Assembly (NCBI GenBank): GCA_018857735.1
Contig: JABMCL010002749.1
Coordinates: 511,001 to 575,000 of the forward strand
Length of the DNA: 64,000 bases
Source: Alviniconcha marisindica
Taxonomy: Eukaryota > Mollusca > Gastropoda > Provannidae
Direction: 5' to 3'
This document shows positions 23,389 through 50,262 of the stretch, in pieces. Numbering within the stretch: the first letter of the stretch is position 1; each line of letters opens with the position of its first letter. A program made the translations under genes and the position numbers. The notes under the pieces were generated by a model. The model worked only from the letters and a program-made list of their open reading frames with translations. It searched no databases and was not told where the DNA came from.

Positions 23389-23458
23389 TTCACTCTGCGA
23401 ACACTGAATTCGGGGTAACAATAGTTCATTTCGCATGTTTGTACTGGTTGTTGCTGCA

Positions 23459-26400
23459 TTACTGGGCCTTGGCTGCCAATCGCCTGTCACGTTCCTCGGC
23501 AATGGACAGGCGGACACCTTTGCCCTTGGGCAGGGATATCCACTGCTTGGAGCCCTTGCCAATCACAAACACGTAGGACAGACTGAAACATACAAAACAT
23601 TAAGCATGCATTTAAAAAAAAAATCATAAATGGAGCACTAGAGATAAACTATATAGAGCCTTTATAAACCAACACACTAGGTAAGCCAAAACATCAGAAA
23701 CCACCAAACAAAACGCAAATTCACGGAAGGGAGAATCCATGTACAACCAAGCAATCTGCCTGTAGACATCAACGTCCATAGATCGTAAACACTACCATCA
23801 CCACTGAGCTGTTGTGTTCCAGTGTATGTGACAGTCTGGTGCATACAACCTGATGCCTTCTTTCCACCATTCCTCATTAGTCCAGAGGAGGAGGTAGGTG
23901 GTAAATTACCTAGACTTGCTTATTACAAACACCATGTCACACAGAAGGCTGTGTGGGGGCAGGGGTCACGCTGCCTTTTAGAGATTTGCATCAACTAACG
24001 CAAAACATTACGTATTTTGCATCAATAGTATGAAAAATGCATACAGCACAACCTAAAATCAACACATATACAAAGCCAAAATGATGGAGTAACCTACTGT
24101 AGCTCATGGGCTATAAAGTGAGCAGACGAAAATAATAAAAAGGTCTATTCATGCACACAAAAAGCGGAAACATTTAGTAAATCTGCCGTTCACAAAAAGT
24201 TTGCATAGATCAGAACATCGTACACGGCATCATTTTCTGAAGATGAACGGCAAAAGATGATGTCAGCAAACCCAGTTCTCGTTTACCATGGAATTTAGTA
24301 ACAAGATGAAGTTGAAGTCGAGGCTGCTGCCATTTTCTCTCATTAGTATTCAGGTGTCGACACGTGTTTTGTTTTTGGTTTCGTATTCTTCTACCTTTGA
24401 ATAAATTCTGACATTATACGCTGACAAACTAGGCATACTGGGTCGTTCCAAATTCCATGTCTGGGATCGTGTCCTCTGTTGACCAACCGGAAAAAAAATC
24501 CTGATCAGTTTGGCAAAATACACTATTTCTGGCCAATCTGATACGGAGGCTGATCTTCCAGATCTATACGAGTTCGTTTGGATTTGGTTTCAAATTAATC
24601 ATTTTATTTTTTCTGAAACACAAGTTTTACTCACAGACAGGGCGCTACCGACTATAAGGCGTATGGATCAGATTTTAGGGGAGACAAGTATCACCATCGC
24701 CTTATCTAGACCAAAAATTATGGTAGCCTACACATTTATTTCGTCTAGATTCCACCCTTCATTGACTGGACTTGCATGGCTGAGATGACACAAAGTGTGC
24801 AGGTAGATCTAGTGCTGAGTGATGTGGCGGACATCAGTGAGCCATAACCTGTTTAATCGGTGTTGTCATTTTGCGTATGACGCAGCGATGTGGCTAAAAT
24901 GCGTACAGCACTCGAAAAATGCAAGATTTACACAAAATTTTACAATGAGCACGACCCCTGGTGGGGGTATAAACTGAAATACCTGCTGGTTAAAACAGAA
25001 AACCAGAACAAAAAGAGCATGGGGAAAAAATACACACAGGTAATACTCTCCTATGCAAGCATCTCCACCATTACCCAATTCATAGACTGGTACTGAACTT
25101 ATCCATGGCATGATGCTAAGCTGTAATAGGTTCTTCTGCATTTGAACACAACAGCATTTCACAGGTGATGGTTCTTCTGCATTTGAGCATGACAGCATTT
25201 CACAGGTGGTGGTTCTGCATTTGACCATGAAAGCATTTCCCAGGTTAAGCAGCAACAAGAGCATTCTGCACCTATACTCGGTCAAAACAGAATCAATCCA
25301 CTTTTCTTTTGCTGGAGGGGTGGGGGTAGGGGGTTGCTAGCAGAAAAGGTGGAGAGCATGCAAAGGTAAAGGAGAAGCACTCACCGAGTGGCGAAGCTGT
25401 GCCCCAGAGTGTCCTTGATGTGGACGATGTCAAAACTGCCAGGATGTTTCTCACGGTGGGTGATGGTGCCCACTCTCCCCAAGTTATGGCCACCAGTCAC
25501 CATGGCCAGGTTGCCTGAACACAGAGTTGCACTGTCAAAGTTATACAAAAATGCTGCAAGCTGTAACCATCATCAAGTTACACAAAAGCCTGAAGTGGTG
25601 TCACCTGAAATAAGTGAGAACACAGGCACAGACGTAAAACACTTGTTTTCCTTGAGCAACATTTGACATGCAGAGTATCTTGCTCCGGGTTAGTCCCTTC
25701 ATTGTGGATCTAAAACATTTGCACTGTAGGTTCTCTGTAACAGCAAGGGTCATGTGTATTATGCTCCAACTACTCTGTACATCATAGGTCTCCATCATAT
25801 GTTTTATGCAGGCCTGGCACTGCACCAATATGGGTTGTCACAAACCACATCAGACCCACAAAACAGGGACTGTGTCCTTCAAAGTAAACATACTAAAGGT
25901 GTAACGGTGTCCAAATAGTCTTTTTCCAGGCCACAAATTTACCCAGGTAAAATAGCCATGCAGTTCTTTGTCAAAAACTCAGTCCAAGGAAGGAAGCTCT
26001 CAGCAAGAATTGGCTTCTCTCAAGATTGATGAAACAGCATCATTGTTTCTGACAGGCTTACATTTGCTATTGCCTCCCCTTACAGAACTGAAATATACTA
26101 TTACCTGTACAACATTTGACAGCATAATACACAGCAATAATACTAGCATACAAGAGAAATACCAGTAAATGTTATATTCCTCAGGGTCAAGCATCACTGT
26201 CATATTAAGTTTCCCCAGAAACATAAAAGACTTGTACAGAGTAAGCAGCACACATATTTTCTGCCTATCAATGTAAGATGCAGCACATATACACCAAGTA
26301 CACAGCGAGTTTCCTGTTGCAAGCAATACCACGGAATCTCACCAGAGTCAAACTTGATGAAATCCTTCATCTTCCCCGTGGCAATGTCAAGGTAGATCGA

Positions 26401-29400
26401 GTCATTGACTCTGACAAGGGGGTCAGGGTAGCGGACCGTGCGGCCATCGTGAGTCACAAGGAAGGGCACGCCTTTGGGGCCCACCTGGACGCGCGACACG
26501 CGGCACAGCTTGTACTGAAACAATGCATTGCCAAGGTTACCCCACCCTGCTCTGCACCATATGCATGTCAAGTTCAGGTCACCAACTCAGTTTAGTGTAA
26601 AACAGAAAAAAATGACTTTTTTAAAAATACAACTTAGTCTTAACATTTGAGTGAAAACCTGCACCACAAGAGCAGACAGTGATTTCAACCTATACCATCT
26701 CCTGTCCACCCAGGGAAAAAAACGTACATTACTGCTCATACCCAAGGATGTTCAGCCCACCCAGAAATAAACTGTCACAACTCGCACCCTACAAAGTACA
26801 GCTAGTCTGCCCAGATAGAATTAAATGTGGCTCAAACCAAAGCAAGCTAAGCCGTAGTCCATCCACAGAGAATATGTTGTGAAGCAAACACTGTCCAAGA
26901 AGCCTTGCCTTACCTTAGCCTCCTCAGGCTTGATGCGGTGCACAACAAAACGGCCTTTGCTGTCGTACAGGATACGGAAGAACTCGTTGGTCCTCTCAAT
27001 GCTGATCACATCTGGAACAGAAACAGGTGTGCATTTCTCAATCTCAGTAACAAAATAAAAAAATAAAAAAAGGAGGCAAAATAAAATAAAGATTTAAGAA
27101 AGAACTCCAAACTCAATCGATGTATCACAAAATTGTCTCTACCATTTGGTGATGCTGGAAACCACAGACAATGCAACCAGCGACCGTCTGTCAGAATTTA
27201 ATGTTGGCTCAGTATGACCACAGAATCCACACAGAAAACCATGGCTTCGATGAGAGCCAGAACAAAAGTAACAGTCCCAAAGACGTGCTGAAAAACAAAG
27301 CTTTCTCAATGTCCTACTGAATCCTCCATATTTGGTCAACCATAACACGATGCTCACATACTTTCCCCAGTTTTTCTGAACAATCTCTGTTAAGTATTAC
27401 TGCAACTTTTTCTGGTCATTTCTTCTGTTTACTTTATATCCATTTGTCTCTACTATTTGGTGATTCTGGAAACCACCTAAAAAATGCAACCAGCGACCAT
27501 CTGTCAGAATTCAGTGTTGGCTCAGTATGACCACAGAATCCACACAGAAAACCACGGCTTCGATAAGAGCACCCAGAACAAAAGTAACAGACCAAAAGAC
27601 CAACAAGCAAGAAAAAAGGAAAAAGATCATAAACTGCCAAAATCAAATCTACTAAATACTTCTTGATAAACCACAGTTGCATTCATAATGCTGCTTCATG
27701 TTCTGATTTTAATTATTGCTATATTTTATGTTAATTAGTTCACTTCACATTCGTTTTTACATTCTGTATAATACGGACAGCAAAGTTCAGATTATTGACT
27801 ACCACTAAACAGAAATGTGCATAGAAACATAAAAACTAAACACACACATAAAAAGGGTGCATTTACATTTTTCCCATACCATATGGTTTTCTTTTAGCAT
27901 CAATCTTTACTTTCTTTATCTAATGAACAACACATGCAGTTAATGAAGCCCTAACAACCTATATTAAAACATTTTTTTTTAACTAAAACACAAAATATAC
28001 TAATAAAATACCCATGCATGAGAACAGAAAGCAAGTGGAGAACAACACGCTATTGCTAACCTACCAAAGAAGCATAATGAAAGTGATCTCTCAGTTCACA
28101 AATCCAGGGATCTTTCACTGGAAGTTTTACTACATGCCAGACTCTACCATGAACTGTTTGTGCAAAAATAAGCCAATGACAAATGCAAGGTTTGCTGTGT
28201 TCTATTTAGGTCTTTGAATATCAAAATGCTTGTATCTTCCATTTGGTAATGCTAGAAGCCACGAACAGTGCTGTTAGCGACCGTCTGAAAGAGTTAATGT
28301 TGGCTCAGTATGACCACAGTACTCATAGAAACAGAGACCATGGCTTCGATGTGAGCCCAAGTGCGAAGCCACCTTCGCACATAGCACTGCTTTTCAATAC
28401 TGAGAACCTTTTTTGCTGTTGTCGTTTCAAATATGGATTCCCTAAAGCCTGTTCTTAACTGGGCAAAGCGTTTGTTCACCGAACATACTTCAGACAGTTC
28501 GACGAACTATGATTCATTTAACTGAACTTTAAGTTCGCCGCAGCAGACAGCATGATCCAAAATGTTGGCTAAAGTCAAGTCAGGTCAACTCAATATACTT
28601 TAATCATCCCTCACAGGGTAACTCAACTAACTACTATATCATTCTGGGTCCCAGAGACAAGGCTGCACCTCCCACAAGCCAACAAATAAAAGAATTCCCT
28701 TCAAAGCAAGTGAAGTACCTAGCGACAGTATATAATTCAGTCAATGACAGCTTCGAACCAACCAGCAACACTTTTCAAACTTTGCAACAACAATTTAATG
28801 CTTTAACCAGTTCAAGCACTGGGGCCTGTGCAGCCTGCTCAACTATTTGCCACCCCTGTAAACTAGAACCACTCAATATTACTCAATATCATTTCAAGCA
28901 TCATGTCAACTTGAAACAAGCTGCGTAATGTGGCATGACATTAACAAACTACGCTTTATCAAAACATGCAACCATCAGTAATCAACTTACAAACACATGA
29001 CCTCAAATTCCAAACCCACAAATCAACATGAAACATCATACATGCCACCACTCAACCACTACCAAAAAAGGACCATTTAATCTGGGATATCTGTCTACCA
29101 TTTCATCTAGCTGCTGTCAGCCTTCCAGAACAGGAAAAGATCTTGCCTGTGCACACCTTGTGCAAAAGCCACTCTTATACCATAGAATCCACAGTAGAAG
29201 ACTTGTCTGAACACACTGTCCACAAACTGCTAACTTACCCTGGAATCCACAGGGAAAGGTCTTGTCAGTGCGCACTTTGCCGTCCACCTTCACCAGGCGC
29301 TGCATGCAGATCTTCTTAACCTCGTCATATGTGAGGGCATACTTGAGACGGTTACGCAGCAGGATGGCCATGGGGATGCTCTCCCTCGACTTGTGTGGCC

Positions 29401-30593
29401 CTGGGCTGGGTTTGGGGGCCTGCATTGTGAAAGTGAGCATTTTTGTACCACACTCAAAACTGTGAACTTCAAGTAACCAAGCACACTGTAATTTCCCATA
29501 ATGGGGTGAATAAAGTATTTTGTATATGATTCATCTTCAGTATCTGAGGGACCACATTTGCAACTTGAGAAAATAAAACTGGAGCAGGTGTACTACATCC
29601 AAAATACTTGGTTTCTACTTCTAGTATGTTCATAAAATATAACAGTATAAAATATAAAAAGTAAATTATTATTCTTTATTTCAAAATTTAAGACCTTCCA
29701 AGATCTAGATATATCGCAACATAGCTCAGTGTGAATGTTATAAACCAAAACAATTTCACCCATGGGTTTGAACAGTATGGATAGGTGGATTTCTTTTGAG
29801 TCAACTTTACTGCAGCATTATGCTTGAGTTATAGTAACAACTAACAATCAGAACATGAAAAGACTTCAATATAAAATGCCACAAATGCATCTGTCACATA
29901 AAGTGATAAACCTAAGAAGAGCTAGAACAGTTTGTTTTAATAAAAAAAAAAAAAAAAAAATGCCCAATAAAGAAGACAATGCGACAGTAAAGAGTCAACA
30001 TAGCTGCATAAGTGGGCGTGCGTGCGGTGTGCTGCTGTGTTAGTGTCACTGTACTCGTCGCTGCGTGTGTGGTGATGGAGAGAAGGGAGAGGGGCAGGAG
30101 CTAGAACCCAGACAGACAGACCGATGAAGAGCCAGTAAAAATAACACATCCCCAAATGGGACTGCCACATTATACAAAAGATGAACAACACTTACAAAAT
30201 TGCCACCCAGCTTGTCCAGCATCCATGATTTCGGGGCTGTAACGCGCTTGAGCGACTTCCTTCGTCCACGATATCCCTGAAAAGCAATTGTAATGAAATA
30301 TTCGCAATAAATAACGGTTTAAAGGTACAACGTGATCTTTGGAATTTGTTCTGGGTTTTTCAATTCTGCAGACAAATGTGCAAAACAAGGGCAATCATAG
30401 CACATGCCTTTCGAGAAATACGTTCATTCAACTGCTAAATTCGAGTCAAGATTGCCATATATAATAAATACACTATCAAGTTCATGTTGGCAGGTCTAAA
30501 TGTGTTGTACTTATTGTTACAGATGCTTGATGATTTCAAAAAGTACAATAGATTTATTATGATTCGCTGTGGACCAACAAATTCACCTACCAT
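23459..30593 (-). CDS. RPS4: Small-subunit ribosomal protein eS4 (RPS4), 262 aa
   Basis: Seven coding exons on the minus strand: 30593-30591 (the ATG alone), 30276-30196, 29419-29239, 27011-26914, 26514-26343, 25514-25385 and 23582-23459. Phases agree; the total is 789 nt with TAA. The sequence follows eS4 along its whole length: [129 protein letters not shown] and [19 protein letters not shown]. These cover the S4, central and KOW-type parts of this 40S protein. Length equals the usual 262-263 aa. The N-terminus reads [13 protein letters not shown] where most eukaryotes have MARGPKKHLKR, and TFPCGFQDV replaces the usual TYPAGFMDV. The start is set by an ATG placed directly at a GTAGGT donor, a common arrangement in ribosomal protein genes. 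Confidence 0.93.
25129..25245. repeat. 41-bp tandem triplication in an RPS4 intron
   Basis: Copies start at 25129, 25170 and 25211 with GGTTCTTCTGCATTTGA and end in GCATTTCACAGGTG; the third is slightly shortened. Confidence 0.88.
27131..27258 (-). ncRNA. Candidate H/ACA box snoRNA, copy 1, in RPS4 intron
   Basis: On the gene's sense strand the segment starts GGCTCTCATCGAAGCCATGG and ends in ACA plus three bases. GGCTC pairs with GAGCC and the inner GCCA pairs with TGGT, making a 5' hairpin with an internal loop. ACATTA follows and fits the H box ANANNA. A second hairpin uses ACAGAC with GTCTGT before the ACA box. Total length of about 128 nt suits an H/ACA guide RNA. Ribosomal protein genes commonly host such RNAs in introns. 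The guide target is not identified. Confidence 0.6.
27442..27573 (-). ncRNA. Candidate H/ACA box snoRNA, copy 2, possibly degraded
   Basis: Second copy in the same intron and orientation, strongly conserved in the centre (CTGTGGTCATACTGAGCC and GGTCGCTGGTTGCAT). The H-box position reads ACACTG, which does not fit ANANNA, and the inner stem of the 3' hairpin is weakened. It may be a decayed or pseudogene copy. ACA plus three bases remains at the end. Confidence 0.45.
28228..28358 (-). ncRNA. Candidate H/ACA box snoRNA, copy 3
   Basis: Third copy in the same intron. It is the most diverged in sequence, but the paired parts hold: GGGCTC with GAGCC in the 5' hairpin, H box ACATTA, base of the 3' hairpin TCTTTC with GGAAGA, inner stem AACAG with CTGTT, then ACA plus three bases. 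The shared loop segments CATCGAAGCCATGG and CAGACGGTCGCT are candidate guide regions. Confidence 0.55.
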
Positions 30594-30825
30594 TTTGTCA
30601 CACCGAACCGGAAAAAGGCTCGAGATGAGTTGCGCAGAAACCACTTCCGTTACTTGCTTTGGTTCTCATGTCATCTCTATTTTGATTGGCTTTGTGCTGC
30701 TACCACGACCAATGAAAATATACATTAGAAACGGGCTACTTTGGTTTCGGTGTTGGAGATCCGAAGACTTACCTAAGTGATTGGGAAGTTTCTGATTTTG
30801 GTCCCGCTTGATTTATTTTTGATTT
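30594..30825. promoter_or_regulatory. Compact divergent promoter between RPS4 (minus) and MTF-1 (plus)
   Basis: Only 232 bp separate the two start codons. The interval contains GATTGGC (about 30683) and ACCAATG (about 30707), which are CCAAT-box cores in opposite orientation. On the RPS4 strand CCTTTTTCCGG lies about 25 nt above the ATG. No TATA box is evident. Shared control of the two genes is an inference from distance alone. Confidence 0.7.
30608..30618 (-). promoter_or_regulatory. Candidate 5' TOP tract of RPS4
   Basis: CCTTTTTCCGG on the RPS4 sense strand. A C followed by a pyrimidine stretch at the transcription start is the terminal oligopyrimidine signal that places ribosomal protein mRNAs under growth-dependent translation control. 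The start site itself is inferred. Confidence 0.55.
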
Positions 30826-44919
<14,094 letters not shown>

Positions 44920-45649
44920 CAGGGGAGGGGGTGTTTTTTTCTCCTGTTGGGGGTATTCCCGCCTCCACCCCACCGCTAGTGTGAGAGAGTTGCTTGTGTC
45001 CCGTTGAGCCTGCCCCACTGTCTGATGCTAGTGGTTGTTGCAGCTGTCCACCCTGTGTTTGAGACGGATGGGTGGGGCAGAGATGTTCTATACCAAGACA
45101 GCTCAGTCCACACCTGAACTCGAGGACATGCACATAGAGTTACTGCCCTTCAAGCTGGCTCTGTGGCTTGCTGCAAAAACCAATATAACATATAACAGGT
45201 CTTTGCTAACTTACGGCTGATTGCATCTTGAGGGTGTATTATCGTAGTGTCTTTGACTGAAAAAAATCAAAGCAGGAAGGGAATGTCACATGGCATCACT
45301 ATGATATGTCTTTTTTTCAGACGACACTTTGTGGTCTGTGTGATGTTCCTGCTGTTGTCACTGAAGAAGAAATGGGCAGCAGAGCCAGTTTAGTTCATGT
45401 GAAATATGTCCTCACTTTCAGCCTGAATACTGTAAAAAGGACTGCGCTTTCTTGGCATACAATACCTTTGGACAGAGTCCTCTTCCTTCAGTTATGCTGT
45501 CACTGGAGATGAAATTGAAGGTGTCAGTTCAGGCATCAGATGTCAATGTCATTCCAAGATTCTGAGGTTGCCTAGCAGAGTTCTATATCCTTATTCTTTC
45601 CTGCAATAGAGGTATACTGTTTTGGCAAGTGAATTCACCATACCTGAAA

Positions 45650-45655
45650 AATAAA
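45650..45655 (+). terminator. Candidate MTF-1 polyadenylation signal AATAAA
   Basis: First clear AATAAA past the MTF-1 stop, about 730 nt downstream. Confidence 0.35.
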
Positions 45656-46019
45656 AGCAACTGCACCTCCTCATTTCCAGACATAATTCCATTTCTGTCC
45701 ATTTCATGAAATTGCGAAATAGGAGGCAACCTTCTTTGTAATGCATGAAAGGTAGCAATATGGATACCATTCTTGGTCGGCCATGTCTGTCCTTGAAAGT
45801 AGCAAGGTGGGTGGCAGTTCTCTTCCTCTTTCCCTGTGACTTGAGGTAGGAAGATAGACGACAGTCCCCTTCATCTACTCCCCATCACTAAACAGCAAGA
45901 TAAAGTATTAGTGCTCTTCACTTACAGCTGTCATTGATGATAGCAATGTAGACAAGTGTGAGAAACCAGACATCATCCGCACCTGTAGTGTCACTAAATT
46001 CACACACCTGTCCCCTCTC

Positions 46020-47065
46020 CTCCCTGTCTGCCACTAAAGATATGCCAGTTGTCATCATCGTCCAGGCCTGACGCTACAGACAGATGCAGCGTCTGCCACT
46101 AAAGACATACCAAGCCTGCCACTACAGGCAGATGCTAGTCATCATTCATGTGTGTCACTAAAGACATACTAACCATTGTCATTCATGTCTGTCGCAAAAG
46201 CCATACTAACCATCGTCATCCAGGCCCATCACTAAAGAAAGACAGATGCCAGTCATCCTTCATGTCTGTGACTAAAGATATACCAGTTGTCATCATGCAC
46301 GCCTCTCACTGGAGACAGAAGCCAGTCATCCTTCATGTCTGTGACTAAAGATATACCGGTTGTCATCATGCACACCTGTCACTGGAGACAGAAGCCAGTC
46401 ATCCTTCATGTCTGTCACTAAAGACCTACCAACATCACCATCCAGGTCTGTCACTGAAGACAGACATCTCTCATCATTTTCCATCCCTATAGCTAAAGAC
46501 AGATGCCAGTCATCGTCATCCCCACCTGTCGCTAAGGACCTGTGCTAGTCATCCTCCTCCTTCATGTCTATCACTAAAGACAGATGCCAATCAATGAATC
46601 ATCCTGCATGTCTGTCACTAGAGACAGATGCCTGTCAATGAATCATCCTGCATGTCTGTCACTAAAGACAGATGCCAATCAATGAATCATCCTGCATGTC
46701 TGTCACTAAAGACTGATGCCAATCAATGAATCATCCTGCATGTCTGTCACTAAAGACGATGCCATCAATGAATCATCCTGCATGTCTGTCACTAAAGACA
46801 GATGCCAGTCAATGAATCATCCTGCATGTCTGTCACTAAAGACTGATGCCAATCAATGAATCATCCTGCATGTCTGTCACTAAAGACAGATGCCAGTCAA
46901 TGAATCATCCTGCATGTCTGTCACTAAAGACAGATGCCATCAATGAATCATCCTGCATGTCTGTCACTAAAGACTGATGCCAATCAATGAATCATCCTGC
47001 ATGTCTGTCACTAAAGACAGATGCCAGTCAATGAATCATCCTGCATGTCTGTCATTAAAGAGACA
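46020..47065 (+). repeat. 44-bp minisatellite downstream of MTF-1, with diverged front part
   Basis: From about 46563 there are about eleven close copies of CATGTCTGTCACTAAAGACA followed by GATGCCAATCAATGAATCAT and CCTG. From 46020 to 46560 older, more variable units share CTGTCACTAAAGACA and GCCAGTCATC. Confidence 0.93.
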
Positions 47066-47167
47066 CTTATCACATCCCTACTAGTCACTAAAGATAAACA
47101 CATATGACAGGTCTCCAAGCCTGTCACTCATCTCAACATTTTTCACCCCTTTTGCAAAGACAAGGTT

Positions 47168-47201
47168 CCCCCCCCCCCCTCCCCCCCCCCCCCCCCCCCC
47201 C
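47168..47201. repeat. poly-C tract with one T, 34 nt
   Basis: C run broken once by a T. Confidence 0.9.
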
Positions 47202-48332
47202 ATAGCAGTGGCAATATTCTGGTCTTCTACCTCTATCCCGGTCACTTAAATGGTGAGACTGACATCTGTCTTTTTGTGTGTGTTGACCATGCTGCTTTTA
47301 AGAGCTAACGGTACATATCTCCTTCATCCCCATCACAAAATGTAATAAACTAAACTGCTGAAGGAAGAGCTCTGCTGGCTTTGAAATCACCCCGAAGATG
47401 AATGCATTGGAATGCAATGGGCATTTTATAACATCACAAATTGAATACTCCTGACACTGGCATTGAATGGGTATTTCATGAAGTTAACATTTATTCACAC
47501 ATACCTGAGCTGAACTTGCATTTTACAAAGTCCAGCAGGAAACATCGACGTCTCGAATTTGATAAAAAAAACTTGGACTTGCAATATCTCCCATCTCTTT
47601 CAGTCCTGTGACTGTGTGTGATTTAAGTGGGTATGCACTCCTTCATATCCAGAAAGTGCGTGTGAGGTGAGCTTCTGTTGTATACATGTGGCACTGATTC
47701 TTTTTCCCACAACTGTGATTGCTGGTGATACGTGCTGCATGTAACAGCTATGCATATTTTTCAACTGCTTTTCAAAGTGCAGTGCACTCCCATGAAAAGC
47801 TTTGAAGGCATTGTAAATATTTTGTTAAAAAAAGTTGCACTTGTACATATAATAATTACGTGTGTGTGTGTAATATATATATAGAGAGAGAGAGACAGTG
47901 GAACCTCTTCAACCTCCTCAAAACAAAACGGCTTTGAGCATCTAAAGTCCATAACTGCGGCATACCTTCGGGGGAGTCCCAAGCGAAGAAACATTATGGG
48001 CTTATCAATACAAATGGAACAACAAATAATCTCACAGCAGCTTTTCTTTCAGACAGGATATCTATTTAGTGCTCTGTTGAAAATTGATGTTTGAAGTTGG
48101 CGAAAACACGTTATGGGTGCTGTTGTGAAATGCAGCATTGTGAGACTGTTGCCACTGTAAGCTAGGGAGTGGTCAACCGAACATAGGGGATGTATTTGGG
48201 TATTTTTCTCTGACCTGAGCAAGGTGTCGTGTCATGTGGTTCACTTGCTTGTAATGGTCACTCAGCTGGCCGTCAGACTGACCTGCAGTCATGGCAGGTG
48301 CTCTAATGGTAGCCTTTTCTGCAAGACAGCTT

Positions 48333-48357
48333 GGGGGGGGGGGGGGGGGGGGGGGGG
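48333..48357. repeat. poly-G tract, 25 nt
   Basis: Uninterrupted G run. Confidence 0.92.
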
Positions 48358-49756
48358 TCTTTAACACTGTTTCCATGATAGTAATCGCCACTGAGCTTCA
48401 AACGTTACATAATGGTCACCTCTTTTAAGCTTTTTTCAGTCATGTGAATTCCTGTTTTGTCCTGATCCTTTTGTTTTTTTAGGCCAGGGTAAAGGTTGTA
48501 TATTGTTGTAACTTTTTGAATGTGAGTTAAGTCAATATTTTCTATTGATTTGTTTTTGGGTGGGGGGGGGGAGTGGAATGAGTATCAGTACTAACTGTTG
48601 GCACTATCAGCATTAGCACTAATCAAGCTGTTTTGATGTGCAATTCGAGGAGTCAAAGCTGTGGTTGCTGGTGTGCTCTGTGTTTCCAAACAGCTATGAC
48701 AGCATAGATATATAATATATGCATGTCTATCATGTTAGTGGTGGATTTCTAGCAGTGCAACTGCCAGCCACTCAGTTTCTCAAACAGACAGCAAACTGAA
48801 TAACAGGAATGTGTGGTAAAAAAAACTTGTATCCTGTCAAGATGAATAATAGCTACATATAGTATCCTCTTGAGATGAATAATAACAGTGTAGTGTGGTA
48901 CCCTATTCAAAATCTTTCAATACTTGCATTTGGACTTTAAAATCGTTTTAACAGAGGAAGTGCAAGGGTCAGATTGTGGTGTAACGTGAAAATAAATATA
49001 TTCAAAACTGAGACTGTTACACCCCAGGCATGGAGACATTGCAGACCCTACACCAGGGAATAACTTTGTCTTTTGCAAAGTTGCATCAAAATGCCAGCAG
49101 CATTGGAATTCAGACAACTGGCTTTGATAGTGCAACTCTTCTGCAGATGGTTTCTCTTGGGGAGAACAGCCCAGATTTCCTGTTGAAGAAATTCCCATTG
49201 GCACAGTGTGTGTAGAGAAAAAGAGCACTATGTTAAAGCTACACACTTCACTGGACTACTCAGAACGATGCTCCTCAGCAAAGCTCCTCTCTGCAGAAAA
49301 AAAGACTTGTCGACACAAAATTGAATTGGACTGTGTCAAAAGAGAGAAAGAACACACCTCTTGTTCTTCTTTAAACGAAAAGAAGACCACTCCTCTTGTT
49401 CTTTTCGTCTGCAGCGGTTTACTTTTCAGTATAACAGCGCACAGTTCCGGGTGTAACCTGGTGAAAAGCATTGGGAGGAGCCTAATTGGTGTATGGTGTC
49501 AGTAACTTGAGACCTGCCTGTACCTGATACCGGCCCGCATGTGTTCAATTTTAACAGTGGAGAAGCAACAAAACAACCAGAAGACTCTGTAAACTACTAC
49601 CAAACTGACAATCTTCACTTCTCACCCACCAATGGCCAACGTTTTTACAATCACTTCACTGTGGTTCACAGGTGTAGCTTTCACACTTACGTGAACAAAT
49701 ACTCAAAAAATAATGACAATAGTGGTGTGAATGTTTGCAGATTTGCAAGTATTAAC

Positions 49757-49850
49757 TGATTGGTTGATTGCTTTTATACAGAGAATACTTCACTCTCAAG
49801 CAGAGACTGACTTTTCTTTGGCCTCCGAAGTGGTGTACTTACAGTGCTGT
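49757..49850 (+). repeat. Dispersed interspersed repeat, copy B
   Basis: Matches 33191-33345 in CACTCTCAAGCAGA and CCGAAGTGGTGTACTTACA, same strand and order. Confidence 0.55.
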
Positions 49851-50260
49851 TTGGTTGTCAGTGGCTGTTAATGAAACTGCACCGTGTCACATCATGTCAT
49901 GCAAAGCCACATACCTAGGGTGCATGCATGTTTAGGTGTAACCCGCTACCTGCACTTTCGGCAGAATGAGTATGTGACACTAGCTTTGCTGTATTTCAGT
50001 GTTGGGGTGGGGTGTGGTAATGGTCAAAACTGATTAATTGCTTTTGTGAAGCTAACTGGCTAACTACGCTGCACTGTGCACTCCACAGGAGGGGTGGGGG
50101 GAATCGAGTAGACAAGTCGTTATATATATTATAACCCCAGTGTAAAAATAAACATCATGTTAAAATATCACTTATGATGTAGCACTGATAAACATACATA
50201 CGTTAGTTTTACATACATTACAACTGACATCCTTTTGATGAGACTAAACCAAGGTCCCCC

Positions 50261-50262
<2 letters not shown>

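Noticed and set aside
24510..24788. 92-aa plus-strand frame inside an RPS4 intron
   Set aside because: Antisense to RPS4, no family pattern and no start or splice support.
26012..26060. C/D-box snoRNA on the plus strand (TGATGAA then CTGA)
   Set aside because: Box spacing is too short and it lies antisense to the RPS4 intron; no terminal stem seen.
45044..45220. Possible extra MTF-1 exon after a GTTGTTGCAG acceptor, in frame with the donor at 44908
   Set aside because: Phase is compatible, but the predicted peptide shows no resemblance to an MTF-1 C-terminus and has no cysteine cluster. Left as an alternative only.
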